Shown: piece after piece, positions 8,898-17,809 of the stretch | Layout: each line of letters opens with the position of its first letter | Numbering within the stretch: the first letter of the stretch is position 1 | NCBI RefSeq assembly: GCF_001187915.1 | Contig: NZ_LGIU01000098.1 | Coordinates: 1-64,000, forward strand | Reading direction: 5' to 3' | Length of the DNA stretch: 64,000 nt | Source: Arthrobacter sp. RIT-PI-e | GTDB lineage: Bacteria; Actinomycetota; Actinomycetes; Actinomycetales; Micrococcaceae | The notes under the pieces: generated by a model | Databases searched by the model: none | The model's input: only the letters and a program-made list of their open reading frames with translations | What the model was told of the DNA's origin: nothing | Program-made: the position numbers and the translations under genes

Positions 8898-10102
8898 CCA
8901 CCGCCACCCCACAGCAAGCCACCAGCCCCGTGCCGCCACGGCCGGAACCCGCACGGAAGAAGCGACGCCGGGTCGACATGCGCCAGTACGGCATCCTCGC
9001 CGCCCTGGCCGTCATCATCCTGCTGTTCCAGGTCCTCACCGGCGGCCGCCTGCTGTACCCCGGCAACGTGAGCAACCTCATCCAGCAGAATGCCTACGTC
9101 CTCATCCTTGCCATCGGGATGGTGATCGTGATCATCGCGGGCCACATCGACCTGTCGGTGGGATCGATCGTCGCCACCGTCGGAGCGGTCGCCGCGCTGT
9201 CGATGAACAATTGGGGGCTTCCCTGGGGTGCCGCCGTCGCACTGTCGCTCCTCGTAGGGGCACTGATCGGGGCTTGGCAGGGGTTCTGGGTCGCCTTCGT
9301 GGGCATACCGGCATTCATCGTGACGTTGGCCGGCATGCTCGTCTTCCGCGGTGTGGCGCTCGTGCTGCTGACCGGGGGGACGATCAGCGGTCTGCCGCGG
9401 GCCTTCAACTCCATCGGTTCCGGCACGCTTCCCGCCACCGGTACACCTGATCTCATCACCTTGGGTATCGGGGCCCTGGCGTCCCTGGCCCTGGTGGTCC
9501 AACAGCTCAAGGGACGCACCGACCTGCGCCGCCTGAATCTTCCCCGTGAGCGCACGGTGTCCTTCGTCCTGAAGATCGTCATCGCCGTCGTCGCCATCAT
9601 GTACCTGTGCTACCTGCTCGCCTACAACCGCGGTACGCCGATCATCCTCGTCATCCTCGCGACGCTCGTCCTGCTCTACTCGTTCCTGCTCTCGCGGACG
9701 GTCTTCGGTCGCCACGTGTACGCCATGGGAGGGAACCTCTATGCGGCGATGATGTCCGGTGTGAAGACGAAGTGGGTGAACTTCTTCATCTTCGTGAACA
9801 TGGGGTTCCTCGCCGGTCTCGCCGGAGTCGTCAGTACCGCCCGCGCGGGCAGTGCTGTGGCCTCGGCCGGGCAGAGCTTCGAACTCGATGCCATCGCCGC
9901 CGTCTTCATCGGTGGCGCAGCGGTCCAGGGTGGTGTGGGCACCGTGGTCGGTGCGGTGATCGGTGGCCTCGTGATGGGTGTCCTCAACCAGGGGTTGTCC
10001 ATCCTCTCGGTGGACGCGGCCTGGCAACAGGTCATCAAGGGACTCGTGCTCCTGCTGGCCGTGGCCTTCGACGTCTACAGCAAGCGTCGGGGAGGCCGCT
10101 GA
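8894..10102 (+). CDS. mmsB: Multiple-monosaccharide ABC transporter, permease
   Basis: 402 residues with about ten transmembrane helices, BPD_transp_2 family. The conserved AIGMVIVIIAGHIDLSVGS segment near residue 75 and the AVFIGGAAVQGGVGTVVGA segment near the end are diagnostic for ribose/xylose-type permeases. It forms the membrane channel with MmsA and receives sugar from ChvE. Translation is coupled to mmsA through the 4-nt overlap. The operon ends at a strong hairpin about 40 nt downstream. Confidence 0.95.
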   Translation: MTTATPQQATSPVPPRPEPARKKRRRVDMRQYGILAALAVIILLFQVLTGGRLLYPGNVSNLIQQNAYVLILAIGMVIVIIAGHIDLSVGSIVATVGAVAALSMNNWGLPWGAAVALSLLVGALIGAWQGFWVAFVGIPAFIVTLAGMLVFRGVALVLLTGGTISGLPRAFNSIGSGTLPATGTPDLITLGIGALASLALVVQQLKGRTDLRRLNLPRERTVSFVLKIVIAVVAIMYLCYLLAYNRGTPIILVILATLVLLYSFLLSRTVFGRHVYAMGGNLYAAMMSGVKTKWVNFFIFVNMGFLAGLAGVVSTARAGSAVASAGQSFELDAIAAVFIGGAAVQGGVGTVVGAVIGGLVMGVLNQGLSILSVDAAWQQVIKGLVLLLAVAFDVYSKRRGGR

Positions 10103-10140
10103 CAGCGGGAGGAGCACCTCGTCACGCCAGCGGTACCAGA

Positions 10141-10176
10141 GGCCGGGACGTCCGCGGCATCATGGACGTCCCGGCC
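10141..10176. terminator. Terminator between convergent mmsB and PPK2 genes
   Basis: GGCCGGGACGTCC (10141-10153) is perfectly complementary to GGACGTCCCGGCC (10164-10176), giving a 13-bp stem with a 10-nt loop. It lies between two convergent genes and can serve both directions. As is common in high-GC actinobacteria, no U tract follows. Confidence 0.8.
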
Positions 10177-10215
10177 AGGAAGATCGGCTCCCGCGCAGTG
10201 CGAGGGAGCCCGGCG

Positions 10216-11151
10216 TCAGTCCCCCACGGCGTCGCGCCCACGGCGCACGATCAGCGGATCGACGGCGTGGATCACCGAGGTGTCCTTGCCCTCGTAGTCG
10301 AACTGGTCGAGGAAGAACCGCATGGCATTGATGCGCGCGCGCTTCTTGTCGTTGGACCGCACGGTGATCCAGGGTGCGTGGTCGGTGTCCGTCCGGAGGA
10401 ACATCGCCTCCTTGGCCTCCGTGTAGTCGTCCCAGCGGTCGAGGGACGCGAGGTCCATCGGGGAGAGCTTCCACCGGCGCACCGGGTCGATCTGCCGGAT
10501 CGCGAAGCGGGTCCGCTGCTCACGACGCGTCACGGAGAACCAGAACTTGGTGAGGTGGATCCCCGATTCCACGAGCATCTTCTCGAAGTCCGGTGCCTGC
10601 CGCATGAAGGTCTCGTACTCCTCCTGCGTGCAGAACCCCATCACCTTCTCCACATTGGCCCGGTTGTACCAGGAGCGGTCGAACATGACGATCTCCCCCG
10701 TGGTGGGCAGGTGCTGCACGTAGCGCTGGAAGTACCACTGCCCCTGCTCACGGTCGGAGGGCTTGCCCAGCGCCACCGCGCGAGCGGCACGGGGGTTGAG
10801 GTGCTCGGTGAACCGCTTGATCGTGCCGCCCTTGCCGGCGGCGTCCCGGCCCTCGAACACGATCACGTGCCGCAGGTCGTTGTCCTGCGCCCAGTACTGG
10901 AACTTCAGCAGCTCGATCTGCAGCAGGTACTTCTCCAGCTCGTACGCCTGCCGGGTGACCCGCTCCGCGTAGGGGTAGTCCTCCCGCCACGTCTCCACGG
11001 CGGATCCCCCGGGGTCCACCAGCTCCGGATCCTGGCCCTCGCCCCCGCGGATCGTGTACCCCTCGCTCACCAGGTGGTCGATCGCCTCACGGAGATTGTC
11101 CCGCACCCACCCCTGGTCGTCGGAGTCCCAGGCGCTGCTCGCGTCCACCAT
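10216..11151 (-). CDS. ppk2: Polyphosphate kinase 2
   Basis: About 311 residues, single-domain PPK2 family. Walker A reads EGRDAAGKGGT, Walker B FDRSWYNR, and the lid region is present with WFSVTRREQRTRF and SPMDLASLDRWDDYTEAK. Such enzymes transfer phosphate between inorganic polyphosphate and nucleotides; direction and nucleotide class cannot be read with certainty. The start is ATG at 11151, with GTG at 11154 also possible after a GGGAGAG site. It is monocistronic and convergent with the sugar-importer operon. Confidence 0.93.
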   Translation of the reverse strand: MVDASSAWDSDDQGWVRDNLREAIDHLVSEGYTIRGGEGQDPELVDPGGSAVETWREDYPYAERVTRQAYELEKYLLQIELLKFQYWAQDNDLRHVIVFEGRDAAGKGGTIKRFTEHLNPRAARAVALGKPSDREQGQWYFQRYVQHLPTTGEIVMFDRSWYNRANVEKVMGFCTQEEYETFMRQAPDFEKMLVESGIHLTKFWFSVTRREQRTRFAIRQIDPVRRWKLSPMDLASLDRWDDYTEAKEAMFLRTDTDHAPWITVRSNDKKRARINAMRFFLDQFDYEGKDTSVIHAVDPLIVRRGRDAVGD

Positions 11152-11274
11152 CACCCTCTGCTCTCCCTCGGACCGCACGGTCGGCGGCAGTCTAACAGCG
11201 CCCGGTGACCGGCCGGGGTCGGACCGGGAATACTCCCGACGCACGCTTAGGCTTGCAGCGTGGGAGGACAGCGG

Positions 11275-12252
11275 GTGGTCGAGGGCATGGAGCGGCACCA
11301 GGTCCTCCTGTACCTCGGCGCGATCCTCGTCGGCGGCCTGATCGGGTGGTGGATCCCGGCGGCCGGCGGACCGCTGGGGAGCGCGATCACCCCGGTCCTG
11401 GGGCTGCTGCTGTTCGCCACCTTCCTCGGCGTCCCGTTCTCGAGGATCGGGCAGGCCCTCCGCGATGCGAGGTTCATGAGCACGGTGATGGTGCTGAACT
11501 TCCTGGTGGTACCCGCCGTCGTCCTCGGCCTCTCCCGCTTCGTCGCCCACGACCGGGCCCTGCTGGTCGGGGTCGCGATGGTCCTGCTCACACCGTGCAT
11601 CGACTACGTCATCGTGTTCTCCGGGCTCGCCGGTGGTTCGAGCGACCGCCTCCTGGCCGCGGCACCCCTGCTGATGCTCACCCAGATGCTGTTGCTGCCG
11701 CTCTACCTGCTGGTGCTGATCGGCCCCGGTCTCGTCTCGGCGGTGGAACCCGGGCCGTTCGTCGAGGCCCTCGTGGTGCTGATCATCCTGCCGCTCACGG
11801 CGGCGGCCCTGACCCAGCGATGGGCCCGCCGCGCACCGGCTGGACGACAGCTCACCTCGCTGATGCAGGACCTCATGGTCCCGCTGATGATGCTCACCCT
11901 CGCCGTGGTGGTGGGATCCCAGATCGTGGGTGTGGGGATCGAGCTGGGCTCACTGCTCGCGGTGGTGCCGGTGTACGTGGCGTTCCTGCTCGTCATGGTC
12001 CCCGTGGGACTGCTCGCCGCGCGCATCGCACGCCTGGATGCCGGGAGCACCACCGCCGTGGTGTTCAGCGGCGCCACCAGGAACTCCCTCGTGGTCCTCC
12101 CGCTGGCCCTGGCACTACCCGAACCTCTGGCCCTGGTGCCCCTGGTGGTGGTGACGCAGACGCTCGTGGAACTCCTCGGCATGATCACCCTGGTCCCTGT
12201 GCTCCCGAGGATCCTCCGAGCCCTCGCACCACCCGCCCGGCGGAGGTCCTAG
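11275..12252 (+). CDS. Bile acid:sodium symporter / ACR3-type carrier (arsenic-resistance-like)
   Basis: About 325 residues with about ten transmembrane helices. TPCIDYVIVFSGLAGG and the late SGATRNSLVVLPLALAL segment are characteristic of the BASS superfamily, including ACR3 arsenite exporters. There is no arsR, arsC or other arsenic gene nearby and the ACR3 Cys context is not clear, so the substrate is open. The start is GTG at 11275, 6 nt after GGGAGGA; ATG at 11287 is possible. Its stop overlaps the next, convergent gene by 4 nt. Confidence 0.75.
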   Translation: MVEGMERHQVLLYLGAILVGGLIGWWIPAAGGPLGSAITPVLGLLLFATFLGVPFSRIGQALRDARFMSTVMVLNFLVVPAVVLGLSRFVAHDRALLVGVAMVLLTPCIDYVIVFSGLAGGSSDRLLAAAPLLMLTQMLLLPLYLLVLIGPGLVSAVEPGPFVEALVVLIILPLTAAALTQRWARRAPAGRQLTSLMQDLMVPLMMLTLAVVVGSQIVGVGIELGSLLAVVPVYVAFLLVMVPVGLLAARIARLDAGSTTAVVFSGATRNSLVVLPLALALPEPLALVPLVVVTQTLVELLGMITLVPVLPRILRALAPPARRRS

Positions 12253-12620
12253 GTGTCCTGCCTGGGGGAGCGCTCGCCGTAGCGGGGTTCCTCGTCGTCG
12301 TGCCCGTCGGTCGGTTCGGTCGGAGCAGGGCGGTCCGGTCTGGCCGAGGACCGGTTGACCCCCGACCCCCTGCTGAGGTGTTCGGCGTTGGGTGTCTCCG
12401 CCATCATGAGCATCGCGAGGATGACCAGGGAGACGATGAACGCGATACCCGCGGCGGTCAGACCGAGGTCCACGCGCAGGACCTGGCTCCCACCGCCGGT
12501 GGCGAAGATCGAGGTGGCCACCCCGGCCACCACGGCGAGCACTGCGGAGAATACGAGTGGTGCCTTGATACCGTGACGCAACCGTCCCTGCCTGGGCTTC
12601 CCGGGTTGACTCCTGGCCAC
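12249..12620 (-). CDS. Small two-helix membrane protein
   Basis: 123 residues. A basic N-terminus is followed by two hydrophobic helices (about residues 22-41 and 52-72) and a long hydrophilic, Asp/Glu/Arg-rich tail likely in the cytoplasm. GTG at 12620 has AAGGAG 5 nt upstream. It sits 45 nt downstream of the HdeD-like gene on the same strand, so the two may be co-transcribed. I do not recognise a family. Confidence 0.7.
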   Translation of the reverse strand: MARSQPGKPRQGRLRHGIKAPLVFSAVLAVVAGVATSIFATGGGSQVLRVDLGLTAAGIAFIVSLVILAMLMMAETPNAEHLSRGSGVNRSSARPDRPAPTEPTDGHDDEEPRYGERSPRQDT

Positions 12621-12665
12621 GGGGCTCCTTCCGGTGGTACGTGTCTTCTACAGGGCGTAGAGGTG

Positions 12666-13268
12666 CTAGTTTACGGGGTTCTCCCGCTGAGCGGCACCGG
12701 GGGATACCGGTGCGCTGAGCGCTGAATCGTGTCGGAGGCTGAGGGCGGCGATACCGAGCAGGACGGCGGTGATCAGCGCCCCCCCGCCGGTCACGCCCAG
12801 CAGCGCGTGCGCGCCCAGCCGTTCGAAGAAGGGCAGGAGCACGCCGGTCGCCGCCGTGACCACACCCGCGGTGACGAGATCCCGTGCCGCGGCATGCCCC
12901 CGCACCGCCAGACCCCGCACCAGGTCGGCGCACCCTGCCACCACGAGGGCTGCGGCGCCCGCGTAGGCGAACACGCCGTCCTCGACCAGGATCAGGGTGG
13001 CCACGCCGGCGATGCCGAGGAACGTCCCGCCCACGAACTGCAGCGCACCGGGACGCATGCGCACCACGCGGTGGGTCCAGAGATGCGCGGCGCCGAGGAA
13101 CAGGAGGTACAGACCTCCCGCCACGGCCAGCACGGCGGTGGTCGGCTCACGCCAGAAGATGGTCACCAGCCCGAACACGCCGCTGATCACCGCACGCGCG
13201 AGGAACGGCCGCCACACCGAGAACTCGGCGGCGGGGCGGGCACCCTGGGCGGGCGATGCGTCGGCCAT
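12666..13268 (-). CDS. HdeD/DUF308-like six-helix membrane protein
   Basis: 200 residues with six predicted transmembrane helices in pairs, arranged as in the HdeD/DUF308 family: ARAVISGVFGLVTIFWREPT, then LAVAGGLYLLFLGAAHLW, then repeats of the same type. HdeD proteins are linked with acid or general stress in enterobacteria; no function is established here. ATG at 13268 has an AAGG site upstream. It is co-directional with the small membrane gene 12249-12620. Confidence 0.75.
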   Translation of the reverse strand: MADASPAQGARPAAEFSVWRPFLARAVISGVFGLVTIFWREPTTAVLAVAGGLYLLFLGAAHLWTHRVVRMRPGALQFVGGTFLGIAGVATLILVEDGVFAYAGAAALVVAGCADLVRGLAVRGHAAARDLVTAGVVTAATGVLLPFFERLGAHALLGVTGGGALITAVLLGIAALSLRHDSALSAPVSPGAAQRENPVN

Positions 13269-13331
13269 CGAGGACCTTCCGGGAGTGGGGTGCGGGTTCC
13301 GGGTGGTGACCGGCGTCCTCAGTTTAGTCCT

Positions 13332-14723
13332 TCACCCCGCACCGCCGTTGCCCGCCGGCCGGCCCCGACGCCCCGTTCCCCCCCCCCGGGTGGCGCCCGT
13401 GCCCACCCAGCGATCGCCCCGGCCCCGCCAGCCCAGTGTCGCCGCCCGGGCCAGCATGTACCCCACGCCGAAGGCGAGCCACAGCCAGACGATCCCGCTG
13501 TTCCCCGTCAGCCCTGCGACCCGGACCAGATGGAGCAGCGGCAGGTACACCACCAGGGTCACCAGGCCGGCGATCGCCAGGTAGCGGGCATCGCCCGCGC
13601 CGATGAGGACGCCGTCGAGCACGAAGACGAGCCCGGCGACCGGCTGGGAGGCGGCCAGTACCCAGAGCCCCGCGGCGAACGCGGCCTGCACGGCGGGATC
13701 GGTGGTGAAGATCCAGCCGATGAAGGGGGCCACGGCAGCAAGGCAGGCACCCGTGAGGACACCGAAACCCACACCCCAGCCGATCATGCGCCGGGTCAGC
13801 GCATGTGCGAGGTTCTTGTTCCCGGAGCCGAGTTCCTTCCCGATCAGGGCCTGCGCGGCGATGGCCAGGGCGTCGAGCGCGAAGGCGAGGAAGGAGAACA
13901 CCGTCATGACCAGCTGGTGGGACGCCAGGTTCAGGGGCCCCTGCGCCGTCGCCACGACCACCGTGGCCAGGATCGCCACCCGCAGGGACAGGGTGCGGAG
14001 CATGAGCCACGACCCCACCCGGGCCGTGGCGCGGACACCCCGGAGGGTCGGCAGGAGCGGAACCCGCTCCCGGCGCGAGGCGCGCACGATCATCACCACG
14101 TACACCGCGGCCATGCCCCACTGGGCGAGACTCGTGCCGAGCGCCGCACCGGCCACGGACATCCCCGCCCCGTACACCAGCACGTAGTTGAGCACGATGT
14201 TGGCCCCGAATCCCGCGCCGGCCACGATCAGCGGCGTCCTCGTGTCCTGCAGCCCGCGCAGCACGCCGGTGGCGGCCAGCACCACCAGCATCGCGGTGAG
14301 GCCGGGCATGGACCACCGCAGGTAGTCGACGGCGAAGGCGTGCACGGCGCCCTCGGCACCGAGCAGCGAGGCCACGGTGGGCGCACCGATCCACCCCGCG
14401 ACGGACAGCAGGACCCCGAGCACGACGGCGAGGCCCACGCCGTCGCGCCCCGCGGCGAGCGCATCTGGCAGCCGCCCTGCGCCGAGCAGGCGGGCCACGG
14501 CGGGGGTGGTGGAGTAGGCGAGGAAGATCATGAGCCCGACGGCGGTCTGCAACACCGTGCTCGCGAGGCCCACCCCGGCGAGCTCGTCGACGCCGAGGTG
14601 CCCCACGATCGCCGAGTCTGCCAGCAGGAAGAGTGGTTCGGCGATGAGAGCACCCAGTGCCGGGACGGCGAGCCGGAGGATACTCCGGCTCAGCTGACGA
14701 TTGGTGGGCAGGGTCTCGGACAC
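13332..14723 (-). CDS. MATE family efflux transporter (DinF type)
   Basis: About 463 residues with twelve hydrophobic helices in two similar halves. PALGALIAEPLFLLADSAIVG and the internal QALIGKELGSGN segment are typical of DinF-like MATE exporters, which expel cationic drugs or toxins by Na+ or H+ antiport. The start is taken as GTG at 14723; its ribosome site is weak. The last about 30 residues are a Gly/Arg-rich tail crossed by a run of ten C (13378-13387), so tail sequence and stop position are less certain than the core. Confidence 0.9.
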   Translation of the reverse strand: MSETLPTNRQLSRSILRLAVPALGALIAEPLFLLADSAIVGHLGVDELAGVGLASTVLQTAVGLMIFLAYSTTPAVARLLGAGRLPDALAAGRDGVGLAVVLGVLLSVAGWIGAPTVASLLGAEGAVHAFAVDYLRWSMPGLTAMLVVLAATGVLRGLQDTRTPLIVAGAGFGANIVLNYVLVYGAGMSVAGAALGTSLAQWGMAAVYVVMIVRASRRERVPLLPTLRGVRATARVGSWLMLRTLSLRVAILATVVVATAQGPLNLASHQLVMTVFSFLAFALDALAIAAQALIGKELGSGNKNLAHALTRRMIGWGVGFGVLTGACLAAVAPFIGWIFTTDPAVQAAFAAGLWVLAASQPVAGLVFVLDGVLIGAGDARYLAIAGLVTLVVYLPLLHLVRVAGLTGNSGIVWLWLAFGVGYMLARAATLGWRGRGDRWVGTGATRGGGTGRRGRPAGNGGAG

Positions 14724-14793
14724 CTGACCAGAGTAGGCGCGACGGCACCAGGGTTTAACCTGGGGAAGGATCATCCGCCCAGCCAGGGAAGCC

Positions 14794-15138
14794 ATGAAAC
14801 TCCACGTCAAGCACTACCTCACCGGATTGGCCCTGCTGTTCCTCAGCACGCTCTTCGTGCCGCAGGCAGTCGCCGATTTCGCGCATTCGGCCTCGACCGG
14901 CGCCCCGGTCCCCGACCGGTCGCCGTTCCTCCTGGTGATCGGCCTGCTGATCATCCTCGCCGCCGTCGCCATCATCGGGCGCGGGTACTGGCTGGCGCAC
15001 CGCAACGGGACGCCGCGTACCCACCCCGAGGACGATCCGGACGAACCGCTCCTGCGGCCCGGGTACGGGCCGGCGTCCTCGCAGTCCGAGACCTGGCGTG
15101 AGCACCCGCTGCGCAGGAGCACGCGGGATCCTGAGTAG
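14794..15138 (+). CDS. Small membrane protein, unknown function
   Basis: 114 residues. An N-terminal signal-like helix (LALLFLSTLFVPQAVA) is followed by a second hydrophobic helix (about residues 48-66) and a hydrophilic, Arg/Pro/Asp-rich cytoplasmic tail. ATG at 14794 follows AGGGAAG. It is divergent from the MATE gene with a 70-bp gap. No family recognised; length, codon use and clean start support a real gene. Confidence 0.65.
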   Translation: MKLHVKHYLTGLALLFLSTLFVPQAVADFAHSASTGAPVPDRSPFLLVIGLLIILAAVAIIGRGYWLAHRNGTPRTHPEDDPDEPLLRPGYGPASSQSETWREHPLRRSTRDPE

Positions 15139-15162
15139 TCCGGTGCCGTCGTGGCGGGCCAC

Positions 15163-15900
15163 TCATTCGAAGTGCGTGGTCGTGGGTCCCTGACCCAGTG
15201 ACTGCAGCACGGACGCCGCGACGTCGCGCAGCTTCACGTTCCTGGCGCTGGACGCCGTCTTCAGGATGGTCATCGCAGCCTCCTGAGAGCACCTGTTCTG
15301 TCCCATGATCACGCCCACGGCCAGGTCGATCGTGGTTCTGCTCTCCATGGCGGCGCGCATGTCCGCGCGCGATTCCGTCAGCTTCGCGATCCGGACGGCC
15401 AGACGGAGGGAGGCGGACACCTCCTCCGCGACCTTCTCCGCCTCGGAGATCAACTCGTCGCTGAAGGCGTCGACGTTCGGGGAGTAGAAGTTGAGGGCCG
15501 CGGCGGCGTCACCCTCGAGGGGGATCGGTACCCCGAGGGCGGATCGGATGCCCTGTCCGCTGATGGCGTTGCTGTACTCGACGAACCGCTCCTCGGCGGC
15601 GAAGTCCCGGACGTGGTAGACGGCGTCCTCCCGGGCGGCGCGGAGGCACGGGCCGTCGTTGTACTCGTACTGCAGTTCGTCCATGCGCTGGGCGGTGGGG
15701 CTGTTGCTCGCCATGGTCACCTTGGTGCGCGCCCTGACGAGGGTGACCCCGCACAGTACTTCGTCGTCGCCGCTGGACAGGCTGTGCCCTGCCATGGTGA
15801 CCAGCTTGGTCAGGAACTCCTCGACGTCCTCGCTCTCGAGCACCATGTCCTGCAACAGGCGAGGGGCCGCGGGACCCCCGTCTTTCCCACGATCAACCAA
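15163..15900 (-). CDS. GAF and ANTAR domain-containing RNA-binding regulator
   Basis: 245 residues. An N-terminal GAF-like sensor (about 20-165) contains YNDGPCLRAAREDAVYHVRD and GIRSALGVPIPLEGDAAAALNFYS. A C-terminal ANTAR domain (about 175-235) has the helical pattern TIDLAVGVIMGQNRCSQEAAMTIL. ANTAR proteins bind paired RNA hairpins and prevent transcription termination; actinobacterial GAF-ANTAR proteins are often stress-linked. TTG at 15900 has AAAGG upstream; a later Met is possible. It is followed on the same strand by nothing obvious, and its target is not evident in this window. Confidence 0.88.
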   Translation of the reverse strand: MVDRGKDGGPAAPRLLQDMVLESEDVEEFLTKLVTMAGHSLSSGDDEVLCGVTLVRARTKVTMASNSPTAQRMDELQYEYNDGPCLRAAREDAVYHVRDFAAEERFVEYSNAISGQGIRSALGVPIPLEGDAAAALNFYSPNVDAFSDELISEAEKVAEEVSASLRLAVRIAKLTESRADMRAAMESRTTIDLAVGVIMGQNRCSQEAAMTILKTASSARNVKLRDVAASVLQSLGQGPTTTHFE

Positions 15901-16042
15901 CCGGCAAACCTTTGACTCGACCCGCCGTCACGCGCGATGCGGGGGCGGGGGGAAGGTGATGGGTCGCCTGCTGCTAAACGACCACAGTGATACTACCCAA
16001 TCCTGCACCCGGTCCGCCCACCGGCAGGAGGCGGCGGGCCGG

Positions 16043-16426
16043 CTACCGGGTCCGGTGGGAGCGTGGTCGGAGGGGGACCGGATCGTCCGGGCGGGCGATC
16101 GGGGACGACTCGCGGCGCCCCGGCTGCCTCCCGCCCGGGGCACCGGACGCCGGGGAGGTCCGGCCGTGCGCGTCGAACGACGCACTGTAGCTGTAGGGTG
16201 CACGGCAGCACGGCGCGCTTCCCGTCATCGCCCGGTCGTCGAGCAGCTCGTTGACGGCCTGCGCCACGCAGTCGCGCTCCTGCATCGACAGGACCATGAG
16301 GCCGTGGAGGTAGGCCTCCACCTCCATCTCGCCCACGATCCCGCCCATGTTCACGAAGTGGTCCCAGACGGAGGCGATGGACAGCTCGGCGTGCCCCATG
16401 GCCGTGCGGGTGTGGAGGCTCTGCAT
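16043..16426 (-). CDS. Small hypothetical protein, upstream of GAF-ANTAR gene
   Basis: About 127 residues from ATG at 16426 (GAAGGG 9 nt upstream). The first about 75 residues look folded and acidic-helical (HAELSIASVWDHFVNMGG, EVEAYLHGL, QAVNELLDD); the rest is a Pro/Arg/Ser-rich tail that may be poorly conserved. It has no transmembrane segment. It lies upstream of the GAF-ANTAR gene on the same strand with a 142-bp gap, so a functional relation is possible but unproven. Function unknown. Confidence 0.6.
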   Translation of the reverse strand: MQSLHTRTAMGHAELSIASVWDHFVNMGGIVGEMEVEAYLHGLMVLSMQERDCVAQAVNELLDDRAMTGSAPCCRAPYSYSASFDAHGRTSPASGAPGGRQPGRRESSPIARPDDPVPLRPRSHRTR

Positions 16427-16744
16427 CGGGTGGACCCTTCGGACGACGTACGTGCGCAGCCGGGCCGGAGCTCCTGCTCCGGAGCAGCATGGGGGGCCCC
16501 CTCCGACGGCCGGCTTCATGGACGTCGGACGGCGCCACCAGGTTCCGGGGGCCTCGGTCCGATCCATTCTGACACCCGCCGTCCCGCCGTACCGTGCCCG
16601 CTACGAGAACGGGTGAAGTGGTGGCCACTGCCGGCATGTGCTAGGTGAGCGACCAGTACGGTACTCCTGTCCCCACCATCGGGCAGGACGGGATCGCGAT
16701 GGGAGATGATGCAGGGGACCATCTACGACGCGGAGGAACGAATC
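16427..16744. other. Divergent intergenic region with inverted repeat
   Basis: 318 bp between a minus-strand hypothetical gene and the plus-strand glycosidase. CCGGAGC-TCCT-GCTCCGG (16465-16482) can form a hairpin, and the overlapping CTGCTCCGGAGCAG (16474-16487) is a perfect 14-bp palindrome that could bind a regulator. Otherwise I see no gene or RNA. Confidence 0.4.
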
Positions 16745-17719
16745 ATGCACAGCACCGGGCCCGGCCGGGAACCCGCCCTCTCCGATCAGCTGCTCACCGA
16801 GCCGTACCGCGACCCCCGGTTCGACGGCGCCACGGATCCCGTGCTGGTCCAGGACCGGGAGAACGGGCGGTGGCTCATGTTCTACACCCAGCGCAGGGCC
16901 TCCGAGGAGGACCTCGGCGGTGTCGAGTGGGTCCACGGTTCGGAGATCGGGGTGGCCGGATCACATGACGGCGGCGAGACGTGGTCCTACGCCGGTACCG
17001 CTGACCTGGACGCCCCGGGACTGGAGCACCCGATCACCCGGTGGGCTCCCGACGTCGTGCGGATCGGGGACCGCTGGTACATGTTCCTCACGCTCCTGGG
17101 CGGTCACCACGAGGAGTGGACCGGGCGGGCGGTCATCGCCCAGTACAGGAGCGACGACCTCTCCTCCTGGGAGTTCCAGGCCTACCTGGACCTCGGTTCC
17201 GAACGCGTGATCGACGCCGCCGTGGCCCGCTGCGAGGACGGCCTGTACCGGTTGTGGTTCAAGGACGAGACGCGCGGTTCCCGCACCTTCGCAGCCACCT
17301 CGGCCACCCCGTGGCTGCCCGGGAGCTGGCGCCTCGAAGGACTCGTGATCGACGGCCGCGCCCACGAGGGCCCGAAGGTGTTCCGGCTGGGGTGCTGGTA
17401 CTGGATGATCACCGACGAGTGGCGCGGGCTGGCGGTGCACAGATCGGCGGACGGCACCGGTGGGTGGGCGCGTCAGGGCCGCGACGAGGGTCTCGTCCTC
17501 ACCGCCCCCGAGACGTTCGGCGGGCATCCCGTGGTCGCCCGGCACGCCGACGTCGTGGTGCAGGGGTCCCGTGCCGCGGTGGTCCACTTCACCCACCCGG
17601 AGTGGTCCGGATCGGAGCTCGACACCGTGGGACCGTCCATCGCCCACCGGCGTACCCACATCCGGGCCGCCTGGTTCCACGTCGTCGACGGCGAGCTCGT
17701 CCCGGTGGACGACGCCTGA
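16745..17719 (+). CDS. Glycoside hydrolase family 43-like beta-propeller enzyme
   Basis: 324 residues with no signal peptide, so cytoplasmic. The five-bladed propeller family GH43 uses a catalytic base Asp, a pKa-tuning Asp and an acid Glu. Matching motifs occur in order: ATDPVL (Asp31), VIDAAV followed by GLYRLWFKDE (Asp157) and HEGPKVFR (Glu208). Members cut arabinosides, xylosides or related oligosaccharides; the substrate is not predictable. The ATG at 16745 has GGAGGAA 5 nt upstream. It stands alone and converges on rraA. It could hydrolyse imported oligosaccharides that feed pentose metabolism. Confidence 0.78.
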   Translation: MHSTGPGREPALSDQLLTEPYRDPRFDGATDPVLVQDRENGRWLMFYTQRRASEEDLGGVEWVHGSEIGVAGSHDGGETWSYAGTADLDAPGLEHPITRWAPDVVRIGDRWYMFLTLLGGHHEEWTGRAVIAQYRSDDLSSWEFQAYLDLGSERVIDAAVARCEDGLYRLWFKDETRGSRTFAATSATPWLPGSWRLEGLVIDGRAHEGPKVFRLGCWYWMITDEWRGLAVHRSADGTGGWARQGRDEGLVLTAPETFGGHPVVARHADVVVQGSRAAVVHFTHPEWSGSELDTVGPSIAHRRTHIRAAWFHVVDGELVPVDDA

Positions 17720-17809
17720 GGGCTCGATCGCCCGCTCCCCCGGCGCCGCAGCACTCGCCCGGGACGAGCGCCACGGCGGACGGCGGGGATCACCCTTCTC
17801 GGCCTACTG

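Noticed and set aside
12729-15101. About 790-residue plus-strand frame opposite the MATE and HdeD-like genes
   Set aside because: Composition is Gly/His/Arg/Pro-rich low complexity, with no ribosome site. The minus-strand frames have the transmembrane pattern and family motifs.
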